From an uncultured Dongia sp. (GTDB taxonomy: Bacteria > Pseudomonadota > Alphaproteobacteria > Dongiales > Dongiaceae): 64,000 nt of DNA. A program made the translations under genes and the position numbers. Numbering within the stretch: position 1 is the first letter of the stretch; the number at the start of each line of letters is the position of its first letter. This document shows, piece after piece, positions 8,122 to 15,021 of this stretch. Where the stretch lies: contig NZ_CAKZGO010000040.1 of NCBI RefSeq assembly GCF_936916975.1, positions 62,001 to 126,000 on the forward strand, read 5' to 3'. The notes beneath the pieces are model-generated. The model was not told the DNA's origin. It made no database searches and saw only the letters and a list, made by a program, of their open reading frames with translations.

Positions 8122-8926
8122 AAGCATTGCGTGGGCGGTATCACTGATAGTTACGATCTGCGCGGTGGCTTCACCGTCCCACGCCGAAGATGCCCATTGT
8201 CTGTTCAGGTGCCCGACAGGCGACGCAGAAAGCAACATCCGTCTTGAGCGGACGCTCTATACGGCGGGTTACAACGTGCAGACTAAGTTTTCGGATTGGG
8301 TTGCCTATGTTGTTGCCAAAGAAACCCTTGGCGATAATAAGGATCGTCGCTTTGCTGCCGACCCCGATATCGCGAGTGACGATGGGCTCGAGCCGACGGA
8401 TTTTGAGGGTGCGTTTGGTAACAACCTTAAATACGAAATAGGTCATCAGGCTCCGCTCAATAGCTTGGGGGATGGCAAGAATTGGAAGGAGTTGAACTAC
8501 CTTTCCAATGTGACGCCGCAAAAGGAATCCGTGAATAGCGGCGTGTGGCGCGCCCTCGAATCCTGGGAAGAGAAGCTGATTCGCGTGAAGGGGTTTACCG
8601 AGGTGTATGTGATCACGGGGCCGCTTTACTTGCAGGCCATGAAGCAGATGCCACATGCAGATGAAGATCATATCGTTCCGTCTGGCTATTGGAAGGTACT
8701 CGCCGTCGAAGAAGTGGAAGGCTTCGTGTTCGGGGCGTTTATCATTCCGCAAAGCCACAAGGCGGGCACAAAGAAGATTTGTGATTACGGCAGGGTGAGT
8801 TCGATCGACGAGATAGAGCTGGCTTCGGGACTGGATATCTTCAGTGGACTTCCATCATCAGACGAAGCCGATGTTGAAGAGGTCAAGGGCGGTGAACTTC
8901 TTGGGATCATCGGCTGCGACGGCTAG
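8105..8926 (+). CDS. Secreted DNA/RNA non-specific endonuclease-like protein (NUC family) with altered catalytic motif
   Basis: A 273-residue protein with a signal peptide ending in SPSHA. The centre matches the beta-beta-alpha-metal non-specific nuclease fold: YEIGHQAPLN around residues 110-118, then NYLSNVTPQ at 131-139 with metal-binding Asn135, then NSGVWRALE. In classical NucA/Spd1-type enzymes the first motif is DRGH; here it is EIGH (111-114). The general-base His114 is kept but the Asp and Arg are replaced, so activity may be changed or lost. The protein would act in the periplasm or outside the cell. It overlaps the preceding small secreted gene. Confidence 0.7.
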   Translation: MTLLNRSIAWAVSLIVTICAVASPSHAEDAHCLFRCPTGDAESNIRLERTLYTAGYNVQTKFSDWVAYVVAKETLGDNKDRRFAADPDIASDDGLEPTDFEGAFGNNLKYEIGHQAPLNSLGDGKNWKELNYLSNVTPQKESVNSGVWRALESWEEKLIRVKGFTEVYVITGPLYLQAMKQMPHADEDHIVPSGYWKVLAVEEVEGFVFGAFIIPQSHKAGTKKICDYGRVSSIDEIELASGLDIFSGLPSSDEADVEEVKGGELLGIIGCDG

Positions 8927-9217
8927 GGAAGTCGGGCGACAGTGATTGCCGCTCACGCGATCAGCGTCAGGGCTTACCAGTCATGTAATTCGTACAATTC
9001 TTCAACCTTTGAGGCCAGTTATTCGAGAAATGTCGGCAAGGCATGTCGCAACTGACGCGAACGCGCCTCGTGGGACTTCGCATGGGATCGGACTTATCCT
9101 CCCATCGCCATTCGCTCTGACCGCGGTCGCAACAGAGTTCTTCTACTCGTATTTTTTGCTAGTAATTATAAATAGCCATGCGACTATAGATATTCAATGT
9201 AATATTGAGTCTGTCCA
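8927..9217 (+). promoter_or_regulatory. AT-rich upstream region of the following membrane-protein gene
   Basis: About 290 bases without a supported gene. The last 100 are markedly AT-rich, unlike the surroundings, with TTTTTTGCTAGTAATTATAAA at about 9156-9176. This could supply a promoter with a TATAAA -10. A short inverted repeat TCAAT…ATTGA lies at about 9198-9210 just before the gene. The promoter call is an inference from composition. Confidence 0.3.
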
Positions 9218-11065
9218 ATGGATTTCTTAGGGGAAGTTCACAAGCAGATAAACAGCGGCAACAATGTCGTTACCGCCTTCACTGCCGGCATTCTTGTCTG
9301 GTGGCTAGCTAACGTCATGCCAATGGACCTTTCTTTGAGGCAGGATGGCACCACTGATGAGCGCCTCGATCTTCTTGTGGTGCGTGCGGAAAAAGCCGAA
9401 CGCGAATGTCAGCGTTCCTTTGACCTATTTAGTCAGCCGACTCAGATCTCGAAATGTCGACCTTCGGCGGTGGACAAGTTGGAAGGAAATTTATCATCGG
9501 AATGGCCTGGTAGCCCGGCCGCGACAGCGAAGGGAGCGGCGATCGGAATCAATGCGGGTATGAAAGGAGAGAATCTGGGCTACTCAATTGAACGGATAGA
9601 TGACGAACTGGCGAGCATAGAAGCAGGAGATGATGATGTCTGTCAAAAGTCCGCAAAGGACTGGCGCGAAAGGCATTTGGCTAGATGTCTAGTCTTGCGC
9701 TCAGAACTCCAAAAGGAGGCAGGGGCGATCACTCAAGAGGGTGATCTCGATATAGCCGGCCTAAGAATAAGAGATATTCATCCGAAATGGCATCCTCTGG
9801 TCCTCGTGCTCATAGTACTGGCTGCCTCTGCTTGGTTGGGCTCCATTAGGCGTCGCACACTGTGGTTTATTGATAGACATCTGAACGCCACTCCGAGCAT
9901 AGCGTCGCCATCTGACCACTTTCTGTCAATTCCGTGGTGGTTGTTCCCTATGCCGCGATGGAATTACGGCGCAGATCAGCGGAGCTTTGCTTCTTTAGTA
10001 GCGACAAAGGCTGAATGCAGTAGGCAGCGCTACAAGGCCTTGGGCATTCTTCTGGTGCTGCTTGTAATGCTCGTGACTGCCTTTGTGCGGCAACAGCAGG
10101 TAACAAAGAATGAGCTCAGTGAGTCACAAAGATCGCTAGCTCTTCTGGACAATGCTAGCTTCAGTCTCGTCGGTGACAAGGCCCTGGACCTAGCCATTCT
10201 CGCGGCGTTGTTTTCGATCGCGATTGTGGTCTTTGTTTTTGTTCCGCCTATACCGGCCTCGCAAACTCAGGTTCCCGGGCAACGACGTGACTTTTCTAGG
10301 CGCGCTCTCCTACGAAGCATTTTAAGCGGCATTGGGGGCATAGCTACTGCCGCTGTCCTGGCACCGCTCGTTATGGATCTTGAGGCGACATTAGGTTATG
10401 CAAGACAGAAGTGGGACCTCCTTTCAAAGGGAAAGCCACGCTTCCGCCGGCCGGTACAAGTCGCGCAGCTGGATCTCCAGTCTGGTTGGTATCAACTCAT
10501 CTCCGAGAAACCGATGGAGCCTCTAAGACCTCATGTTGGCGCTATGCATTTCGTTAGGCCGCCATATCAGACAAAGCACGGTAAAAGAATCTCAAAGCGG
10601 CCGGCGGGAACGATTGGAGGAGCTGCTAGTCTTGCCGACAGAAAAGCCAGCCTACAATCAGTGCCCCCTGCGATATTGATCTCGGCGCTCGAAAGTAAAT
10701 ACTTAAAGAATCGATTTTACTCGGAGGGTGTGGAGTTTGCCGCCCTCAATCTATGGGTTTCGGGTAGCAGAGAAGATGCTGTCTCAGTGCTGTGGAGCGC
10801 GCTGGAGTTGGCGAAGAAACGAGAGCGGCTAAATGTCCGCATCTACGATCTGCTGGCCAGGCTACTAGCGCTGACAGGCGATGAGCAAGGATTGAGAAAG
10901 CTCGCCGACGACCTAAAATCTTATATTGATCGCCCATCAAAAAAACCCAATAACAGCGCATTACTGGAAAAAAGGCTCGACCGATGGCTTGCCGCGAATG
11001 GTCCCTGGCGCAACAGATGGCTAGGAAAAAACAAACGATCTTCTTGGAATGGAATTGACCTATAG
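9218..11065 (+). CDS. Large membrane protein of unknown function
   Basis: A 615-residue protein. A short hydrophobic N-terminal segment (VVTAFTAGILVWWLANVM) is followed by a soluble, charged region of ~170 residues. Further hydrophobic helices lie near residues 190-208, 275-295, 325-345 and 370-385, then a ~220-residue soluble C-terminus. The C-terminal part (YSEGVEFAALNLWVSGSRED…ALELAKKRERLNVRIYDLLARLLALTGDEQGL) looks like alpha-helical TPR-type repeats. I do not recognise the family. The gene is AT-richer than its neighbours and has an AT-rich leader, which suggests recent acquisition. Confidence 0.5.
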   Translation: MDFLGEVHKQINSGNNVVTAFTAGILVWWLANVMPMDLSLRQDGTTDERLDLLVVRAEKAERECQRSFDLFSQPTQISKCRPSAVDKLEGNLSSEWPGSPAATAKGAAIGINAGMKGENLGYSIERIDDELASIEAGDDDVCQKSAKDWRERHLARCLVLRSELQKEAGAITQEGDLDIAGLRIRDIHPKWHPLVLVLIVLAASAWLGSIRRRTLWFIDRHLNATPSIASPSDHFLSIPWWLFPMPRWNYGADQRSFASLVATKAECSRQRYKALGILLVLLVMLVTAFVRQQQVTKNELSESQRSLALLDNASFSLVGDKALDLAILAALFSIAIVVFVFVPPIPASQTQVPGQRRDFSRRALLRSILSGIGGIATAAVLAPLVMDLEATLGYARQKWDLLSKGKPRFRRPVQVAQLDLQSGWYQLISEKPMEPLRPHVGAMHFVRPPYQTKHGKRISKRPAGTIGGAASLADRKASLQSVPPAILISALESKYLKNRFYSEGVEFAALNLWVSGSREDAVSVLWSALELAKKRERLNVRIYDLLARLLALTGDEQGLRKLADDLKSYIDRPSKKPNNSALLEKRLDRWLAANGPWRNRWLGKNKRSSWNGIDL

Positions 11066-11565
11066 TTAGGTTAGGTGTTCATTGGTACGCAACGGGCCGT
11101 GAGTGTTGTAATGTAACATGCATTAAAATCCTGCGTTGGCGGTTCGAATCTCGCCCTCCGGCCCGTGCTATCCTCGTCATCTCCATTGTGTCTCCTTTGG
11201 TGTCCTGGCTTGTCCCCAATGAAGTGTCATCCGAATCTGACGAAACTCAGTCGGCAATAGAGGGTCGCTGCGACTTTCTCGCCTCTGACCTACCTCTGAA
11301 GCGACATCCAGTCGCTTTTAGAGCCCCTCCGTTTGATACGACGTCTGGCGCGGAGCTTTCAGTGCGCGCAGCGTCAGAGCCCCTTGTGGCTTTCGGGATG
11401 GCGACCAGGCGTTCTCGGGTTACGTCTCTACCACGTTGAGGATGCGGAAACCGCTTGGTTCCTGTGAAGAACGTTCCGTCGCGACGGACCCGTCAGAGGG
11501 AGTACAACCAGCCCTATATGAGTTCTTGCTCGTCATGTTCGTCATTGACTTCCACTAACCAATGA
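11066..11565 (+). other. Intergenic region with a tRNA-like remnant
   Basis: About 500 bases without a supported protein gene. The first 100 bases hold the tRNA-like element described separately. The remainder shows no convincing frame or hairpin. The position, between the membrane-protein gene and the four-gene cassette, would suit an integration boundary. Confidence 0.4.
11092..11166 (+). other. Degenerate tRNA-like element (possible integration remnant)
   Basis: A 75-base element bounded by perfectly complementary 7-mers ACGGGCC and GGCCCGT, the size and position expected of an acceptor stem. Inside are TGTT-GTAATGT-AACA (a D-arm-like hairpin), ATGCA…TGCGT (an anticodon-stem-like pair with an oversized 9-base loop) and GGCGGTTCGAATCTCGCC with the conserved TTCGAAT of a T-loop. 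Spacing is wrong in three places: 5 bases before the D-like stem, a 9-base anticodon loop and 4 extra bases before the 3' acceptor strand. No CCA is encoded. I read it as a decayed or chimeric tRNA, not a working gene. Confidence 0.3.
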
Positions 11566-12030
11566 TTGAAGATTTCATTTGTTCACTTGGCTAATGCGTT
11601 CGTTTTAGTGGATGAGGGAACTCCAGTGGTGGACGTGGCGGATACGTGGATCATAGCGCTCCGAAAAGGGGAACTAGGTGCCGCCGAACTCGATAGTGAG
11701 ACAGCAGGTGCGTGGCAGCGCCTCATGTCGAGCGATGCTGGCCGAGACAGGATTGCCAAGGTGCTCGGTGTGACGCCGGACGAACTAAGCGATGGGCTGG
11801 AGTCGCCTCTCAAAGTGAAGCCAGAACACGGCGCGGGCCTGGACGCCAGCACGTTGGTAGTCATCGGCTTGTGGATTGGCACCGAAATAATTCTGCCTAC
11901 CCTCATTGATCTCACGAAAGAGCAATTGAAGCGCCGATTGCAAGATCTATGGCGCCGGGTGATTGTGCCTGAGATCAGGGCGCATAAGAAGAGCCACGCT
12001 GCCGTTGATGAAGAGCGCGGTATGGACTGA
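11566..12030 (+). CDS. Small protein with a predicted membrane helix; first gene of four-gene cassette
   Basis: Up to 154 residues from TTG 11566; GTG 11608 is an alternative start and neither has a clear ribosome-binding site. An acidic N-terminal domain of ~85 residues (VVDVADTWIIALRKGELGAAEL…) is followed by a linker. A hydrophobic helix (STLVVIGLWIGTEIILPTLI) and a basic amphipathic helix (LKRRLQDLWRRVIVPEIR) complete it. The layout resembles small constant components associated with effectors in bacterial conflict systems, but I cannot assign a family. It ends 10 bases before the next gene, so the two are probably one operon. Confidence 0.45.
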   Translation: MKISFVHLANAFVLVDEGTPVVDVADTWIIALRKGELGAAELDSETAGAWQRLMSSDAGRDRIAKVLGVTPDELSDGLESPLKVKPEHGAGLDASTLVVIGLWIGTEIILPTLIDLTKEQLKRRLQDLWRRVIVPEIRAHKKSHAAVDEERGMD

Positions 12031-12040
12031 AACCTGTGTC

Positions 12041-13279
12041 ATGATGGCAGAGCACCTTGATCTTGAGCGTCGGAAGGCTCTCACGGCTCGCATCTTGATT
12101 GCCACCGAATTCGAAAGTGGCGCCCTTACGCCTGAGCGGTCAGGGACGGCGACGAATCCGAGCGACACTGCAGCAGAAAAGTTCGAGACTGTTCTCCGCA
12201 GTATGCTCGCGGCCGCCGACAATCTCATTGGCGACGGGCAGGGCTCGCTGGACGAAAGCCTGCGCCGTCTCACGCGCGACCAGTCATTCGCGTCTGTCGA
12301 GGGTGCCGGAGGGACATTTGAGCAGGTTCGCGAGCGTCAAAACCGGGTCAAGACTGCGCTGGCCAACTTCAGCTGCCAGAAGTGCATTAACGCCGCCACA
12401 GCCGCTTGTTCAGGGAAGGACAAGGACTACGATCGTTCTATTGTCGACGCCCACGGCAATTGCATATCGAGCCTTAAAACACTCACCAACACTATCAAGG
12501 ATTGGGTCACTCAACTCTATCAAGTGGCGAGAATAGCTTATCAACCGCCGTCGATCGCTCTTTCTACGACCCATAAGGACAAGCGTGCCTATACTGCGAT
12601 TTTGAAGGAATTCCATATCAGCGGCTGGTCATACTCGGAATCAAGCAGTCCTGCCGTTTCGCAAGTTGGGCTTGATATTCACGCACAAGAATTTGGGTGG
12701 GCACAACTGTGTGCATGCTATTATATCCTCACACACGAAATTGTCTGTCATGCTTTTCAGAGCCTCGATGGGGGCGTTCGCGAGGACGCCGAACCGCGAT
12801 GTAGCTGGAGCGAAGGTTGGATGGATCGGCTTGCGTTTACACTGGCAATCGACTGGCTCGATACCAAGCAAGCAAAGATGCCGGACTGGACTACTAGAGA
12901 TCCAGCGAAGCTGAGTGAGATGGCGAACGCGATCCACAGCGCGCGCTACAAGGCCGAGAACAACGAGGTGCTGACGCTTATGGAGGTGAACAGGCGTCTT
13001 CATGCCCGACAGGCATTCGACCAGTTGCGCAGGCTTTGGGCCGCCAACGCGGGTATTGAGACACATCCAATCACCTGCTTCTCAATGCGCTTGAACGCGC
13101 GAACGATGCCCCGAGAAGAACGCGCAGACTTGATCTGCAATCTGAGCACGCTGTCGAGCTCCCAAAATCCACTGGTCCTTGAGAAACTGCTGCAGACCTG
13201 CGGTGCCTTTAACCACACGGGCGACGTCGAGAGCCTTCGTCAGGCGTTGCAGACACTAAACAGTAATCGATTGATTTAA
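12041..13279 (+). CDS. Putative HExxxH metallopeptidase-like protein
   Basis: A 412-residue protein from ATG 12041. Its most striking feature is YYILTHEIVCHAFQSLDG: HEIVCH (residues 232-237) is an HExxxH motif, followed 21 residues on by SEGWMD with Glu258. An HExxxH helix plus a downstream Glu is the zinc site of dipeptidyl-peptidase-III-like gluzincins (HELLGH…E), so a zinc-peptidase fold is plausible. An upstream CQKCINAATAAC cluster could bind another metal. No signal peptide or transmembrane segment is seen, so it is cytoplasmic. It lies between a small membrane protein and a regulator-like protein, which suggests a toxic effector peptidase. The family is not recognised and catalysis is inference. 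Confidence 0.45.
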   Translation: MMAEHLDLERRKALTARILIATEFESGALTPERSGTATNPSDTAAEKFETVLRSMLAAADNLIGDGQGSLDESLRRLTRDQSFASVEGAGGTFEQVRERQNRVKTALANFSCQKCINAATAACSGKDKDYDRSIVDAHGNCISSLKTLTNTIKDWVTQLYQVARIAYQPPSIALSTTHKDKRAYTAILKEFHISGWSYSESSSPAVSQVGLDIHAQEFGWAQLCACYYILTHEIVCHAFQSLDGGVREDAEPRCSWSEGWMDRLAFTLAIDWLDTKQAKMPDWTTRDPAKLSEMANAIHSARYKAENNEVLTLMEVNRRLHARQAFDQLRRLWAANAGIETHPITCFSMRLNARTMPREERADLICNLSTLSSSQNPLVLEKLLQTCGAFNHTGDVESLRQALQTLNSNRLI

Positions 13280-13302
13280 AAACGAAAGTTGCAAACAGTG
13301 CA

Positions 13303-13348
13303 TTCTGGGTCAGGCAACCATTGTTTCTGGGTCATTTGCCCCTATACT
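13303..13348 (+). promoter_or_regulatory. Candidate promoter with operator-like direct repeats
   Basis: TTGTTT (13321-13326) and TATACT (13343-13348) are separated by 16 bases, a good sigma-70-type promoter 35 bases before the start of the winged-helix gene. The 10-mer TTCTGGGTCA occurs twice, at 13303-13312 and 13325-13334. The copies start 22 bases apart (two helical turns); one lies upstream of the -35 and the other overlaps its end and the spacer. That arrangement is typical of a binding site for a regulator, plausibly the adjacent protein itself. Confidence 0.5.
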
Positions 13349-13382
13349 GGATTGAGCAGGTAGTAGAGAGGCGCCGTCGACA

Positions 13383-15020
13383 ATGCGGACCCATCGCCCA
13401 AACCTTCGGCTTCTGGCTGCGGCGAGCCGCCTTGACCATTTCACCGCCAGTCAACTCGCGGCTCAAGCAGGCGTGTCCTACGAAGCAGCCCGCAGCTTTG
13501 TCCGCCGCAGCCGATATATTCGGCGTTCCGGCAAGGGACGCTCCAGAGGTCCGGGCCAGCCCGAAGCCATCTATCAGATTGATCCGGAGTCAAAGGAAGT
13601 CGTCGCTGAGGAATTGGCGGAGATCCGGCGTGTCGTTGGAAACATTGGGGCAGAGGTCCCCGCGTTGAACGAACCGACGGCACAGCAGCTCTTGGAAGAT
13701 ACGCTTGTTGCTCTCGAGAGAGGCGCGGTACTGGATCCGCGCGATCGAGAAGAGGAACTTCGCTTCGCCGACCGCTATCTGATGGCGGTACAAGCGGAGC
13801 TGAAAGAGCGAAGGGTGTTGGCGTATCCAGTCGGGATCGGCGAGGCGCGTGCCTTGGAGGATGCGCAGCGACGGTTAGCTCGATTGCGGAGCGATGTTCA
13901 GCTTGACGAGCCTTTGGCGGAATTGCCGCTGTCCGAGGTCGGTCGTGATCTGCAGGGTACGATGATCCAATCGATGGAGGATTGGACCGCATCGCTCCAA
14001 CCCGATGCGCTCACCGAGCGCGAGGCCGAACATATCACCCGGCGTCACGGCATTCGACATGTTATTGAGCAGGCACTTGAAACCGCTCTGGCCAAAGCTC
14101 AGGCGGAGACGGCGGCGTACCTGCCGGCCGCAGTGCTCCATCGTCTACGTCCCGCCCTGAACGTCGCGCGGCGTAGAGAAGCCGCCGCGACGATAAGCGA
14201 CTGGCTCCAGCAACCATCCGTCCGCAACGACGTATTTTCCGTGTTGGCTCTTGCGATGGCTGCTTCGGTCATTGCCTCCGGTGGAGCGGCCGAGGCGCTA
14301 TTAGGAGCCATCCTCTCGCGATCGTTCAACCAAGGTGCTGACAGGAACGCGCGTCGCGTCGTCCGGCTGGCCTTGGCAAGTCTGGCTCGGCCCAAAAGCC
14401 ACGAACCACACGAGGCGGCGGCGGCCTGTCTTTTCCTGATTGGCCGTACCGATGCCGATGCCAACGACGTAGAGGTCATGGCGCCTGCTGCACTGCGTGC
14501 ACCTCGCGGCAGTGCCGCTGGCGTATTGACTGACTTGACAGAAGTTCTCTTTAGACGCAGTGGAAGTGGACGATACGCGGTTGAGCGCACGAATGCAGGA
14601 GCTACCTTGCGGAACGTGGCCTGCGCTTTTGCCAGCGAGAACTTTGCCCCACTGCCTGAGGCGCTCGTTCGGCTATTCAACAAGGGTCAACCTGCCTTCG
14701 TTGATGCGATACGGGATCCTCGGCATAAGGCATTGATCATTACAGATTCCTCTGACGAAGGTGGGACAGCGTTTGTCACATGGCCGCACGAACCGGTCGC
14801 AAAGGTACTTGACTCAGACGGCCCGCTCAGACCGACGCCTCTATCCATCGAGATCAATACCGACCTCGGCCGCTACCTCCAGCGTCGCAAGACAAGTGAG
14901 TGGGAGCCCAGTCAAGAGAAGACGTTCCATTGGGTCCCCGCACAACGGGTAGATGATTCGGTCGTAGGCCGATTCACAGCCCAATTGGCTCAGAAGCATC
15001 GAACTGAGATACGGAACTGA
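13383..15020 (+). CDS. Winged-helix DNA-binding protein of unknown family; third gene of cassette
   Basis: A 545-residue protein starting at ATG 13383. Residues ~15-60 (LDHFTASQLAAQAGVSYEAARSFVR…) look like a helix-turn-helix/winged-helix domain. The remaining ~480 residues are largely alpha-helical and Ala/Arg-rich with no motif I recognise. Its promoter region carries paired direct repeats, so it may regulate its own operon. The stop TGA (15018-15020) is one base before the ATG of the next gene, so the two are translationally coupled and probably act together. In a conflict-system reading it would be the sensor or regulator. Confidence 0.5.
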   Translation: MRTHRPNLRLLAAASRLDHFTASQLAAQAGVSYEAARSFVRRSRYIRRSGKGRSRGPGQPEAIYQIDPESKEVVAEELAEIRRVVGNIGAEVPALNEPTAQQLLEDTLVALERGAVLDPRDREEELRFADRYLMAVQAELKERRVLAYPVGIGEARALEDAQRRLARLRSDVQLDEPLAELPLSEVGRDLQGTMIQSMEDWTASLQPDALTEREAEHITRRHGIRHVIEQALETALAKAQAETAAYLPAAVLHRLRPALNVARRREAAATISDWLQQPSVRNDVFSVLALAMAASVIASGGAAEALLGAILSRSFNQGADRNARRVVRLALASLARPKSHEPHEAAAACLFLIGRTDADANDVEVMAPAALRAPRGSAAGVLTDLTEVLFRRSGSGRYAVERTNAGATLRNVACAFASENFAPLPEALVRLFNKGQPAFVDAIRDPRHKALIITDSSDEGGTAFVTWPHEPVAKVLDSDGPLRPTPLSIEINTDLGRYLQRRKTSEWEPSQEKTFHWVPAQRVDDSVVGRFTAQLAQKHRTEIRN

Positions 15021-15021
15021 C

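Noticed and set aside
8946..9230. 94-codon frame in the gap before the large membrane protein
   Set aside because: No ribosome-binding site, no family resemblance, and it overlaps the AT-rich leader and the real start of the next gene.
11188..11439. 83-codon frame after the tRNA-like remnant
   Set aside because: Composition and lack of any recognisable feature suggest chance.
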